From: Sciurus carolinensis
Taxonomy: Eukaryota; Chordata; Mammalia; Rodentia; Sciuridae
NCBI RefSeq assembly: GCF_902686445.1
Contig: NC_062213.1
Coordinates: 39,630,741 to 39,694,740, forward strand
Length of the DNA: 64,000 nucleotides
Direction of reading: 5' to 3'
In this document: positions 11,447-23,265 of the stretch, piece by piece
Numbering within the stretch: position 1 is the first letter of the stretch
How the letters are laid out: the number at the start of each line of letters is the position of its first letter
The notes under the pieces: model-generated
What the model was told of the DNA's origin: nothing
Seen by the model: only the letters and a program-made list of their open reading frames with translations
The model's database searches: none
Position numbers and translations under genes: made by a program

Positions 11447-12196
11447 TTAAAACAAGCAAACAAAAAACAAAAAAAGAAGCAACAGCAAAAAACTGAAGAA
11501 AGGAGTTCCCTGAGTAAATGTCTACCATAATCAATATTGACCTATATTCTGGAATAACATTCTGAAATTTCACAGCTTAAAGAATAATGAAATACTGAAA
11601 GGCTTTCAGGGAAGGAAAAAATAATCACATAGATGGGAATGAGAATCATAAGGGCATTAAATTTATCAACAATATTACTGAAAATTAGAAGACACAGCAA
11701 AGTTTGGTAAGTGTTCAATGACCTCATTCCTTATAGTGATACCTTGGAAGATTTCCTACACTGAGTCCAGACTGGTTGTCCTAGGCAGAACCTCCACTCT
11801 GTTCCGAATGGCCCCCTTAAACTGCTTCCTTGAGTCCCTCCCCATTCACCTTCCAATATGCAGAGGTTGTCCTTGGCTCCTTATTGGTTTGTGACTTTTC
11901 CTTCTGACTTCATTTGATATGCCTAGGGCATAAGTTTTAACTCCTAATGGGTCATTCAGTGTTCCTTCTTCAGCAGTTTGAACAAAGGACTAGGACATCT
12001 CTCTGATGAATACACCACAGGGAATCTCAACTTTGTGTGCATCCACAAAGCAGGGATCCTAATTAGAATAAGACATATTCCGTGTTTGTATAAATACATA
12101 AAAATAGATTCTACCATCATGTATAGCTAAAAAGAACAAATCAAAATTTAAAAAAAAAGAAAAGAAAGAGATATCTCTGAGCTGAGCTGGACTCCT
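11447..12196. other. Unique sequence, nothing recognised
   Basis: No supported gene or repeat. A 61-codon minus-strand frame at 11542-11727 looks random. Confidence 0.4.
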
Positions 12197-12412
12197 TTTT
12201 GTTGTTGTTGTTGTTACTGGAGACTGAACCCCTGGGTTGCTTAACCACTGAGCAATATCCCCAGCCATTTTTATATGTTATTTTGAGACAGGATCTTGCT
12301 GAATTGCTTAAGGCCTCACCAAGTTGCTGAGGCTGGTCTCAAACTTCCAATCCTCCTGCCTCGGCCTCCTAAGCTGCTGGGATTACAGGTGTGCACCATA
12401 CAGACCCAGCAC
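12197..12412 (-). repeat. Composite SINE (MEN type, antisense)
   Basis: A (TTG)n tract; ID half with 'gcttaaccactgagcaatat'; B1 half with 'caagttgctgaggctggtct' and 'gctgggattacaggtgtgca'. Confidence 0.9.
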
Positions 12413-12911
12413 TGAGCTGGACTCTCAAGTGGAGGAAATGTTACCACTCGTGGTCAGGAGCATTGCCATTTTTTGCCTTAAGAATTGGGCAGCTCCACCA
12501 TCTTTAGGGAGAGAGGAATGGAGAGGTCACGAGGAGAGAGCAAAACCAAGAGAGGCAGTGAAATGCCCGGATCCAGTACCTTCTGAGAACAGGCAGGATT
12601 CCATCCTGACATGGGTTTCTTTAGGCGTTTCAGTGTATTTCAGATAACTTCTCCTCTTTATCAATCTTAAATCGATATTTAGACTTCAATAATAGAGAAG
12701 AGTTTTAGGATTTCCTTGCAAATGTTTTATCCCAAGAGAGTGATTTAAGGAGTTTAGGTTCCCTTTTTATAATATGCTATGTTCTAAAGTACAAATTTAA
12801 TCCATAAATACTATAGTGGATATTAAAGCCTGAACCCCTATCAAAACCAAATGAATGTGAATTGTTTTGTGATTTTCAAACAGAATCGTTAACCCTCAGA
12901 AACACTTCGAG
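12413..12911. other. Unique sequence, nothing recognised
   Basis: No supported feature. Confidence 0.4.
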
Positions 12912-13055
12912 ACCTTTTTTTTTTTTTAATTTTTTTTTGAGACACGGGTCTTCCTATGCCCAGACTAACCTCAAACTCCTGGATTCAAATGATCTTCCTG
13001 CTTTGGCTTTCCGAGTATCTGGGACTATAGGCATACAACATTACACCCACCTTGG
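12912..13055 (-). repeat. B1-like SINE (antisense)
   Basis: Two T-runs precede 'gagacacgggtcttcctatg' and 'tcaaactcctggattcaaat'. A diverged 7SL-derived element. Confidence 0.75.
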
Positions 13056-13627
13056 AGGACTTTTTAAAAAATATGGATTCTGGATTCCCTTCTCCCTTCT
13101 AGCTATGGAAGGAGAACAGTGGAAGATAAGAAGGAGATAATTAAAAAAAAAAAAAAGGAGATAAATTTGTATTTTCAAAGAGTCTTCTATGCTAGTGGTC
13201 TTCCAACTGGAGTTTGTGTAAGGGTGCTTGGGTAGGTTTGAGAGGTTCAATTTTAGACATTCGACTTTCTTGTAATCTTTTCTCTAGAAGTTCTGCCTTA
13301 GCAGCCTTATCGTTTGCTGGCGTTCACAAAGTTCTTCTCTTAATTTATAAAGACAGACTCTAGTCGCCATCGCAAATCATGCTGGCCTTGGGTATGAAAT
13401 CCTCCCGGACGCTACAGAGGTTTCCTGTGATGATGAATAACTACAAGGCCCTACAAGCCTATAGTTCTGAGCATGAAACCAGCATTAGAAATAATTATAC
13501 TGGTCAGTCTTGGTATATTTGACAGAGTGTGGTGGTAGAGGTGATGACAGTTTTTGCTTAACACCTTCCTTTTCTGAGCACTCCTTGTCCTTGTTGCTCC
13601 AGATAAGCTGCTCTTAAACATGCCTTA
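13056..13627. other. Unique sequence, nothing recognised
   Basis: No supported gene or repeat apart from a short A-run near 13143. Confidence 0.4.
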
Positions 13628-13733
13628 GTGCTCATGTTAGCAGCACATATTCTAAAACTGAAATGATATAGAGAGGATTAGCATGACCTCTGTCCAAGAA
13701 CGACAGATAGATTTGTGAAGCATTCCAGATTTT
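13628..13733 (+). pseudogene. RNU6: U6 snRNA retropseudogene
   Basis: Full-length (106 nt) match to spliceosomal U6 snRNA. It has the GTGCTC 5' end, 'agcagcacatat' followed by 'ctaaaa', the central 'gattagcatgacc' region and 'gtgaagcattccagatttt' at the 3' end. Substitutions lie in the 5' stem, in the conserved ACAGAGA region (here 'atagaga') and in the 3' domain. The A-rich sequence downstream and the lack of a visible U6-type proximal sequence element/TATA unit upstream point to an L1-mobilised copy, not a functional gene. Confidence 0.88.
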
Positions 13734-13807
13734 AAAATTAAAAAAATAAAATAAAAAAACGCATATCATATAGGGAATAAACAAAGAGGGCTTTGATATG
13801 GAATAGT

Positions 13808-14470
13808 GCCCATATATTATTTATTTATTGTAGTACTGGGGATTGAACCCAGGGATGCTGCGTGATGTCATCAGCATTTTTGTTGCTGTGACCAAGAGAC
13901 CTGACAAAAGCAATTAGAGGAAAACTTTATTTGGGGGCTCACAGTTTTAGAGGTCTCAGTCCATGTACGGCCAGCTCCATTCCTTGGGGTGTGAGGTAAG
14001 GCAGAACATGATGGCAGAAGAGGCTGAGGAAAGCACCTGAGGATATGGCACTAAGAAGCAGAGAAAAATCTCTTCACCATGACAAAATATAAACTCCAAA
14101 GGCACGGTCTCCAATGACCCACCTCCTCCAGCCACATCCTATTTGCTTTTAGTGGCCACTCAGTTTAATTCCCAGCAGGGATTAATTTACTGATTGGGTT
14201 ACAGTTCTCATACAGTTCTCATCATTTCACCTCTAAACCCTCTTACATTGTCTTACACTTGAGCTTTTAGGGGCTGCCTCATATCTAGACCATAGCACTG
14301 TATCATGAGCTACATCCAAAGCCCTTTTAATTAAAAAAAAATTTTTTTTAAATTTTGAGACAGGATCTTACTATGTTGCCGAGGCTGGCCTAAAACTTGC
14401 TATTATCCTACTTCAGTCTCTCAAATTGCTTGGATTACTGATATGATTCACCATGCTCAGTTCAAACTCA
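13808..14470 (-). repeat. Composite SINE (MEN type, antisense) split by an LTR
   Basis: The antisense ID half begins at 13815 ('tactggggattgaacccagg'), breaks off near 13865 and resumes near 14301 ('catgagctacatccaaagcc'). A B1 half (14350-14465) follows with 'atgttgccgaggctggccta'. The missing middle is occupied by an LTR. Confidence 0.75.
13866..14300 (-). mobile_element. MaLR-like solo LTR (antisense) inside a SINE
   Basis: Begins near 'tgatgtcatcag' and ends 'atctagaccatagca', giving TG…CA termini. Internal phrases such as 'tgttgctgtgaccaagagac' and 'cccacctcctccagccacat' are typical of MaLR LTRs read antisense. There is no internal viral region, so it is a solo LTR. Its host SINE appears squirrel-specific, so this LTR family must have moved after that SINE spread. 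Confidence 0.65.
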
Positions 14471-14526
14471 TCTTTATTTATCAAAGTTACATATTTTTTT
14501 CCCAATTAATAAGAAATAACATGCAA

Positions 14527-14724
14527 CCCAGTGTGGTGGTGCTTGCCTATAATCCCAGATACCTGGGAGGCTGAGGCAGGAGGATAACAAGTTCAAGGCT
14601 AGCCTTAGCAACTGTGGTGAGACCCTGTCTCAAAATAAAATTTAAAAAGGGATGGGGATACAACTCAGTGACAGAGCACGTGCTAGAAATATGCCAAGGC
14701 CTGGGTTCAATCCCTAGTACTGAA
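14527..14724 (+). repeat. Composite SINE (MEN type, sense)
   Basis: B1 half ('cctataatcccagatacctg', 'gtgagaccctgtctc'), A-rich linker, then ID half ending 'ctgggttcaatccctagtac'. Confidence 0.9.
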
Positions 14725-15002
14725 AAAGAGAAAGGGGAAAAAAAGGAAATAATAATAACACGCTAGTCTCTGGATTCATAAATTCTTAGTAATTCATATA
14801 TTTTTCTTCCATTATTTTCAGGAAATTTTAGATTATGCATTTAAACAAAATTAGTGGAGTTTCACGTTTATAAATTAATAGATTTTTAAAAAATAATAAA
14901 ATCCTCCTTTATTACCAAATTCTTATGGAGAAATTTAAATCCAAGGGGTAAATCCTCTTGTAAATTAAAGTCCAAAGAAAATAAATTTCTTTTAAAAACT
15001 AT

Positions 15003-17690
15003 TTTCTATTTGTTCTTATTAGTTTTACATGATGGTAGAATGTATTGTGACATATTATACATATATGGAGTATAACTTCTCATTTTTCTGGTTGTACATG
15101 ATGTACAATTACATTTGTTGTGTGATCATATAGGCACATAGGATAGTAATGTCTGATTCATTCCAGGCAGAATGTTTCCTATTCTCATTCCCCCTCCCTT
15201 CTCTTCATTTCCCTTTGTCTAATCCAAAGTACTTCTATGCTTCCTTCTGCTGCCACCTTTATTGTAGAGTTAGTATCCACATATCAGAGAAAACATTCAG
15301 CCTTTGGTTTTTGGGGATTGCCTAATTTCACTTAGTGTGATATATATCAGCAAATGCCATATTTTCATTCTTCTTTGTGGCTGAGTAATATTCGGTTGTG
15401 TATATGTACATTTTCTTTATCCATTCATCTGTTGAAGGACACCGAGGTTGGTTTCATAGTTTAGTTATTGTGAACTGAGCTGCTATAAACATTGATGTGG
15501 CTCTATCACAGTAGTATGCTGATTTTAAGACCTTTGAGTATCAACAGAGGAGTGGGATGGGTCAAATGGTGGTTCTATTCCAAGTTTTCTGAGGAATCTC
15601 CATACTGTTTTCCAGAATGGCTGCACCAATTTGCAGTTCCACCAGCAATGTATGAGCGTACCTTTTCTCCCACATCTTCACCAACATTTATTATTGCTTG
15701 TATTCTTGATAATTGCCATCTGACTGGAGGGAGGTGAAATTGCCATGTAGTTTTAGTTTGCATTTCTCTAATTGCTAGAGATGTTAAATATTTTTTTCAT
15801 GTATGTGTTGACTGTATTTTTTCTGTGAAGTATCTGTTTAGTTCCTTTCACCATTTATTAATTGAGTTGTTTGTTTTTTGATATTAAGTTTTTTGGGTTC
15901 TTTATATATCCTGGAGATTAGTGTTCTATCTGAGGTGTGTGTGGTAAAGATTTTCTCCCATTCTGTAGGCTCTCTCTTCACATTCTTGTTTGTTTCCTTT
16001 GCTGTGAAGAAGCTTTTTAGTTTGAATCCATCCCATTTCTTGATTCTTGGTTTTACTTCTTGTGCTTTAGGAGTCTCATTAAGGAAGTCAGTTCCTAGGC
16101 CAACATGATGTAGATTTGGGCCTACTTTTTCTTCCATTAGACACAGGGTCTCTGTTTTAGTACCTAAGTTCTTGATCCACTTTGAGTTGAATTTTGCGTA
16201 GGGTGTGAGAGAGAGGTTTAATTTCATTTTGCTACATATGGATTTCCAGTTTTCCCAGCACCATTTTTTGAAGAGGCTATCTTTTCTCCAATGTATGTTT
16301 AAACCCCTGCTTATTTACTCGATCCATATGAGTGATATGTTTTTTCCCATCCTTTCACCTTCAGCTGTGGATATCTCTGCCTAAGGTGAGTATCTTGGAA
16401 ACAGCATATTGTTGGGTCTTGTTTTTTAATCCAATCTACCAGTCTTTTGGTTGATGAGTTTAGGTCATTTATATTCAAAGTTATTATCGAGGTATGATTT
16501 GTATTCCCAGTCATTTTGGTTTATTTATGGTTTTTAATTTGAAGTATTTTCCCCTTCGATTGACTATTCCTTTAGTGTAGCTCTCCCTCTGCTGGTTTTC
16601 ACTTTTATTTTTCATTTTATCTTCATGAAGTATTTTGCTGAGAATGTTCTGTAGTGCAGGATTTCTAGTTGTGAATTCTTTTAACTTTCATTTATCATGG
16701 AAGGTTTTTATTTCATCTTCAAATCTGAAACCTAATTTTGCTGAGTATAGTATTCTTGGTTGGAATCCATTTTCTTTCAGTGCTTGAATATTTTATTCCA
16801 GGACCTCCTAACTTTGAGGGTCTGGGTTGACAAATCAACTGATATCTGAACTGGTTTCCCTCTAAATAAATCTGACATTTTGCTCTGACAGACTTTAAAA
16901 TTCTATGCTTATTCTGTATGCTAGGCATTTTCATAATAATGTGCCTTGGTGTTAGTCTGTTGTAATTTTGTGTATTTGGGATCCTATAAGCCAATTGTAT
17001 TTGATTTTCCATTTCATTCATTAAGCTGTGGAAATTTTCTGATATTATTTCATTGAAAAGATTGTGCATTCCTTTGGTTTATATCTCTACCCTTCATCTA
17101 TCCCAATAAATCTTGAATTTGATCCTTTAATGTTATCTCATATTTCTTGGAAGATCTGTTGATGGTCTCTTAACATCTTTTCTCCATGGTCAACTTTATT
17201 TTCAAGATTATATATTTTGTCTTCATTGCCTGAAACTCTGTCTTCTAAGTGGTCTAGTCTGTTGGTGACGCTTCCCAATTGAATTTTTTTATTTGGTTTA
17301 TTGATTCTTCATTTCAAGGATTTCTTCTTGATTTCATTTCAGAATCTCTATCTTATTGAAGTGATTTTTCATCTCCTGAATTTTCTCTGATTTCACTCCT
17401 TAAATCATCCTTGCAGATCAGTTTAACTATGTACATTATAAACTTCTTCTCTGACATGTCTTCCACTATGGTGTCAATGGATTCTATTACTGGAGTATCT
17501 TGGCTTATTTGGGGCAATTTGTTCCCTCATTTTTTCATGTTATTTTTGTGTCTACCAATATAGCAGTGTGGATCTGAGGCCGTCCAGTTTCTACCCTGTA
17601 GACTTATAGTGTCCCTGAAGGTTTCCAGTAACTTGCTATTAAAGGGGAGACAAATAATAACAGCAACCAATCCAAACAATATACAGCCTT
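15003..17690 (-). mobile_element. Old L1 (antisense) with internal ORF2 deletion
   Basis: On the minus strand, from the high-coordinate end: a 5' UTR remnant (about 17500-17690), degraded ORF1 (about 16560-17490), the first 70 or so codons of ORF2 (16514 downward, with the CCFQDTHLR endonuclease segment), then an abrupt jump near 16300-16335 to the ORF2 C-terminal third (KLNLSLTPYAKFNSKWIKNL region) and 3' UTR. Against the intact L1 at 40600-47213, about 2.5 kb covering the rest of the endonuclease and the whole reverse transcriptase is missing. Numerous stops and frameshifts make it non-functional. Confidence 0.85.
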
Positions 17691-17783
17691 AAACCAAATA
17701 GCTCATACTAAGACATCTATAGTTTTGTAACAGAACATTTTTAGAGCAATTTTGTGTTTATAGAAAATTTGGGTGAATTGTGG

Positions 17784-17884
17784 ATCCCAAAGCTGGGGAT
17801 GTGGCTCAGTGGTAGAATGCTCACTAAGCATGCATGAGGACCTGGGTTCAACCCCTAGTAAGTTAAAAAAAAAAAAAAAAAAAA
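17784..17884 (+). repeat. ID-type SINE (sense)
   Basis: 'gctggggatgtggctcagtg' (A box) and 'cctgggttcaacccctagta' (B box) are followed by a poly(A) tail of about 20. Confidence 0.9.
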
Positions 17885-17929
17885 GATTTCCATACACACC
17901 CCATCAGCTTTTAATTCATTACAATTGTA

Positions 17930-18900
17930 CATTTGTTACAACTGACTAGCCAATATTGATTTGTTATTATTAACTGAAATCCATGGTTTACATTGGAGTT
18001 TGCTTCTTATATTGTATATTTTGTGAATTTTGACAAATGTATGATGACATGCATCCACCATAACAGTATCATACATTATAGTTTCATTGCCCTAAAATTT
18101 TTTTGCACTCTACCTACTCATTCATCCCTCTGCCAGATGAGGCTGCAACAACTGATCTTTTTACTGTCTCCATAGTTGCCTTTTCCAGAATGTCATATGG
18201 TTGGAATCATAGGATGTAGCCCTTTTCAATTGACTTCTTTCATTTAGCAGTATGTATTTAAGGTTTTTGTCTTTTTTGTTGTTGTTTTTAGCACTAATTA
18301 AGTTCCCATTGTCTGGGTGTACCACAATTTATTTATCCATTCACCTATTGAAGGACATCTTCATTGTGTCCAAGTTGTAGTAATTATGAATGAAGCTGCT
18401 ATAAACATTCATGTGTAGTGCATAAATTTTCAAGTCATTATTGTTAATACCAGGAAACAGAACTGCTCAATTATATGCTTAAGAGTATGTTTGGTTTTGT
18501 AAGAAACTGCCAAATTGACTTGTAGACTAGTGGTCCATTTTGCATTCCTACCAGCAATGAGCTTCATTTCCTCACAACTCACATCCTCACAGCACCTGTA
18601 CCAGGGTATGGTGTCATGCATTTTAGCCATTCAAATAAGTGTGTGGTGATTTCCCACTGCTGTTTTAATTTGCAGTTCCCTAATGACACAGGATGTTGAG
18701 TATTTTTTCATTTATTTCTTTGGTGACGTGAGATCTTTCCAGATCTGGTCCATTTTTAAACAGGATTGTTTGCTTTCTTATTATTGAGTTTTAGAGTCCT
18801 TTGTATATTTTGGATGGAAGTCCTTTATCAGATATGTCTTTTGCAACAATTTTCTCCTTTTGCTTTTTATTCTCTTAATGGAGTTTGATTTTTGTTTTTG
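17930..18900 (-). mobile_element. Old L1 3' region (antisense)
   Basis: Carries antisense L1 landmarks such as 'atatggttggaatcatagga', 'catttagcagtatgtattta', 'attgaaggacatcttcattg' and 'gctgctataaacattcatgt'. Heavily diverged. Confidence 0.75.
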
Positions 18901-19699
18901 ATGAATATTTTTTTCCCAGAAAATGAATGCCAGAGTTTAAACAAATTTACCAAAGTAATACTATGCCTTTTATGGTATTACACACTTCACAAATAATCTA
19001 AAAATTTAGAAACACATCGTGCTACATTTTTACAAGTTAAGTAATAAAAGATAGCACATTGATTTATTATCTTGCTTATCATGTTTAAATAACAAGCTAT
19101 AATTAATTAAGTGTTATATTAATTAAAATATATCAATTTGATATTTAGGTGAAATCACATATGGTACTTTCCTGAAGATATTTCACAGTGGTTTTTCATA
19201 ATGTTTTTGAAGCATGAATTAATTTATTAATTTGAATTGGAAAGCAAAACCCAACTTTTTGTGAAAGTAAAAATGACTGATTGGATTGACAAAGTGGATT
19301 AGGTCCTTAGATTATTTGGCAGATATTTGACATAACTTGATATGCAGTATGTTCAACTCCAAGTTTTAACAAACATATATTTAAATCATGTGTTGATTAA
19401 GAACATTTTACTGAAAAAAATGAGTTGGTAGAAGTGTAATGAAGTTAAGATTGACAGTTTTCTTAATCTTGTCTAAATCCAAAGGGCAAATATGATGCCT
19501 CTAAGTGAAAGGGTAACAAATATAATAAATGATAATTTAATGAGCCTTGGTAAGTCTTTTTGGTAGATATTCCAGAAATAGAGAAATTGCTGCTTATGAC
19601 TAACAAACTATTTTGTAAACTGGGAGGTGTCCAATTCTATACTTTCACCCATCTGAGGAGGTTCTAAATCAAGCTATGATCTGCTAGATCATTAAACAT
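18901..19699. other. AT-rich unique sequence
   Basis: Strongly AT-rich; no gene or repeat recognised. Confidence 0.4.
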
Positions 19700-19758
19700 C
19701 ATTTTTTTTTTTTTTTGGCGGTGCTGGGGATTGAACCCAGGGCCTTGTGCTTGCAATA
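19700..19758 (-). repeat. Truncated young-type ID SINE (antisense)
   Basis: A T-run followed by 'gcggtgctggggattgaacc' and 'agggccttgtgcttgcaa', where the element stops. It carries the 'ccttgtgcttgcaa' diagnostic of the young ID subfamily in this window but lacks its 5' half. Confidence 0.85.
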
Positions 19759-20370
19759 AACATAATTTTTGATGACATGCATGATTTTTTAAATTTAGAA
19801 GACATTCAAGACTTGATTGACATTGCAATAACAAAATTCCTTCTGTTCCTATCTGCTTCATAATGTGATTTTTTTCAATGTTTACATTTATTAATGTAAG
19901 AAAGAAAGAGATGTAATATAAAACACTCATACTCTAGCTATAAATCATATTAATTCATGGACACATGAACTAATTAAAGAAAAATCTTATTAATGTTATT
20001 GAGACACATTTCTAGCAAAAATAACCTTTTTATGGTTAGTGATCTTTAATCAAACATTATAATTATTATGTGCTAATAATAAGTCAAATCAGAATAATTT
20101 TAATACCAAGAGAATTATAGTCAGAAAATAAGACAAAATTTATCAATTCAATTTTTATCAATATTTCTGTTATAGAAAAGTATGACATAATAAATGATTT
20201 TAAAATAATAAATGATTTTAAACAAGAAATAAAAGACCATAATAGGATAAAATTCTGTGGAAGTATCAGAATAAAAAAGAAAGAAGTAAAATTTCAAATA
20301 ACAAACAAAAGATTTTTGTTTTTGTTCTTTGTGCATGATATATAATTACAACCAATTATTATGATTTTTT
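19759..20370. other. AT-rich unique sequence with a short tandem duplication
   Basis: No gene recognised. A 16-17 bp unit containing 'aataaatgattttaaa' is duplicated in tandem near 20187-20222. Confidence 0.5.
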
Positions 20371-20577
20371 TTGGTGGGGGGACCAGAGATTGAACCCAGG
20401 GGCACTTAACCACTTAGCCACATCCCCAGCCCTTTTTTTAATATTTTATTTTGAGACAGGGTCTCATTGAGTTGCTTAGGATTTCACTAAGTTGCTGAGG
20501 CTGGCTTTGAACTGGTGATCCTCCTGCCTCAGTCTCCCGAGCTGCTGGGTTACAGGCAGGTGCCACTGCACCTAGTT
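20371..20577 (-). repeat. Composite SINE (MEN type, antisense)
   Basis: ID half 'gcacttaaccacttagccac' followed by 'gacagggtctcattgagttg' and a B1 half ending 'gttacaggcaggtgccactg'. Confidence 0.9.
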
Positions 20578-20996
20578 CATTGTGATATTGAAATTATTTT
20601 AGATGTATTTAAATTTGTGTGACCATTTTATTTTAGAGTTCATATTTATGGTATGTCTGAAATTGCATCCATTTAACTACATGAACATAGGATGAAAAAT
20701 TTTAGATATTGTTACCTAAAAACCTTGAATGTCACTGCTCTAGGTTATTCTGACACGGAGGTTCACAGACTGGGTCTTAAGTCAGCTTCGCCCATTTCTG
20801 GAATAGTCTATGCTGACCATTCTAATTAGATTCCTTTTGTTTTAGTTTATTCAGAGAAGCAGCAGAACTTCCAGTTTACCTTTTATAGATTCAATGTGTG
20901 TTATTTCCTTAATTATTTCCTTAATTATATTTTGTAGACCCTATGACAACCCATCCATGGTAAGAGGAGATGTGTGTTTACACAAATACACCAATT
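20578..20996. other. Unique sequence, nothing recognised
   Basis: No supported feature. 'atttccttaatt' occurs twice in tandem near 20903-20927. Confidence 0.4.
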
Positions 20997-21014
20997 TATA
21001 ATGGCCATCTTTCT

Positions 21015-21114
21015 TTTTTTTTTTTTTTTTTTTTTTTTGTGGTGCTGGGGATCAAACCCAGGGCTTTGTGCTTGCAAGGCAAGCACTCTACCTACTGAGC
21101 TATCTCCCCAGCCC
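21015..21114 (-). repeat. Young ID SINE (antisense) with perfect target-site duplication
   Basis: A T-run, 'ggtgctggggatcaaaccca', 'gtgcttgcaaggcaagcac', then 'ctgagctatctccccagccc'. The flanks carry an identical 18-bp duplication (20997-21014 and 21115-21132, 'tataatggccatctttct'), proving retroposition and suggesting recent insertion. Confidence 0.95.
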
Positions 21115-21132
21115 TATAATGGCCATCTTTCT

Positions 21133-21702
21133 AAAAGAATTCTTTACCAATAGACTTTTTTGCAACGAGTTTGATTATTATTTAATAGCACCAGTTTGGG
21201 CAGGTCAATTCACTCAGATCTGTGGGCCCAGTTTCTTCATGTATAAAACAAGGGAATGGACTAGCATGCTTAGGTTCCCACAAATTCCATACTTCTTTTG
21301 TTCTGTCATTGTGTCTTAAAACTATCTGGAAAACATTTTACAAAATACTACTAATTATTTCAATATCTTTTTGAGTTTTTTTCCCACAAACATGGAATGA
21401 CTGAGTTCATTAACAGATAGTATTATTGTTAGATTTTAAAAAGTGAGCTGAAGAATGAAAATCTGAACCATCAGTTAAAGGCAATGTTCTAACATCTTGA
21501 GCTCTAGAATCTGAAAGTTGACAGTCTAGTCTCCTGAGTTAGAACAAAGACAATAGTGAGAAGGTCAACCTGCCTGTTATTCCAGACTCATGGTTGATAG
21601 AATTATAATTCTATCATAATTAAGTGCCAACCTAATACTGTTATTAAAATGTCCTTTTATGTTTAACTATAAGCACCATGGGCATTACATAGTCTACATG
21701 AG

Positions 21703-21705
<3 letters not shown>
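21133..21705. other. Unique sequence, nothing recognised
   Basis: No supported gene or repeat. Confidence 0.4.
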
Positions 21706-21743
<38 letters not shown>

Positions 21744-21819
21744 TGGTGCTGGGGATTGAAGCTAGGGCCTCCTGCATGATAGGCAAATGCTCTGCCACTG
21801 AGCTACATCCCCAGCCCCC
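21706..21819 (-). repeat. ID-type SINE (antisense) with long poly(T)
   Basis: A T-run of more than 30 precedes 'gtggtgctggggattgaagc' and 'ctgccactgagctacatccc'. It is of the older GATGTAGCTCAGTGG type in the sense strand. Confidence 0.9.
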
Positions 21820-23139
21820 AATATAAACCTTAAAAGATCTGTTGACTTTGAACTTCTAGTTGTAATATATGGTAGTACATGTTGTTTCAAAAACTTTTTG
21901 AAATAAATGTCATAATTTGAAATCATAGTTATCTATCTAATCAGAGTCATTCTATCTCACAAAGTTTACGAAATATGTAACAAATTCTTAGATAACAGTA
22001 CAAGGTTATGCTAGTTTTAACAGAATAGCCAGGATCTTTTTGTTCCAGACAGAATAAAGGTTCCTTTATCTATTCTGTGAGGAGTTAGCAGTTCATTCAA
22101 GGGCATTTCTGTCTTTTGAAAATGCAAACTTCCAAGCATATTGCCTACATTTAAAAATATAGATTTGCACAGTGCCCTGCAATGGATAGGGGTGCTGTTG
22201 GTCACATTTTGAAGCAGCTGAACTGGAAAGACTGAGGCTTTTTCACAGTCATACGGCTTCTTAGAGAAGACTAAATGACAAACTTTACTGACCCCTAGTA
22301 GGAGCAAGTCACTGTCCCTTTCCAAAGCCAGGAGGTTGAAGGTTTGTGGAGCCCCAATGTAGTGAGATGGTTATGTAGTCATTTCCAATAGGAAGCCTCT
22401 TTGTCTCTCCCTATGGCTTTGGTGTACTATTGACAGTCCTGGGCATAACCTGGCTTGCTAGTTTTGTTAATGGTAGCCAGAGACCACTGATTTCAGATTC
22501 GTGAGGACTCTAAAGTCTGAATTTAAGGGCATTTCTCCTGGAAAGAAAAATGTCATAGTTAAAACTATTGAGAGATTAATTTCTATTTTGTTTCTTACAG
22601 TAAGAAAACATGAAAAAAAATGAGAGGACTATCTAGAACCATCTTGGTCTTTGACCCACCCCTCCAAGTAGCCAGATGAGCTTAGACGATGGTCCTACTT
22701 TTATTCCCAGGAGGAATTAAAAGACTCTTTCTCACCTAACCCTCCAAAGTCTTGGCTCCTAGAGGTGCTAGGTAGTCCAAATGGTGGGAGAGGCTGAAGG
22801 GGGCTAAGTGGACCACCAGTCACTCCCATGTTGTGTATCAGAAGGGACTGGACATTTGATGGGGATGGCAGCAGCAATGCTGGGGAGAGGAGCAAACTCA
22901 ACACTAAGAACTGTTGCCTGTGGTACCACAGTAGAAGTTTCCTATGACTGTGCTTGGCCCTGAGGTAATGGAGAGAATAGGGCTCTTTACCTTTAAACAG
23001 GTCCTGCAGGCTTGGTCAATGCACAACTGCTGCTGGGCTGACTGAGGAATGAAGGCTTTTCCACTATTTTGTGGGTACTGCATTATCTGACCCCTATGCC
23101 TACTGTTGCATTATCCAAAAGAGGAGGAAATTCACACCC
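21820..23139. other. Unique sequence, no gene recognised
   Basis: A 102-codon minus-strand frame lies at 22017-22325, but I see no domain, no splice-site context and no similarity I can name. Treated as non-coding. Confidence 0.4.
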
Positions 23140-23265
23140 CCTGATACCTATGATGACAGCTGCCATTCATTGAGCATTTCCTGCATGCCTGGCACAGTGC
23201 TTGCTTAGTAGGACAATTTATTTTACAAACTTCCTGTGGCAGAATAACTTGATTACAAAGTAGCA
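23140..23265 (+). repeat. MIR-like SINE fragment
   Basis: 'cattcattgagcatttcctg' and 'atgcctggcacagtgcttg' resemble the conserved MIR/L2 3' region. Confidence 0.5.

Noticed and set aside
13628..13733. Functional U6 gene
   Set aside because: Substitutions in conserved U6 regions and no recognisable upstream PSE/TATA unit.
22017..22325. 102-codon minus-strand frame as a possible exon
   Set aside because: No flanking splice signals or similarity that I can name; the residue composition is ordinary for random translation.
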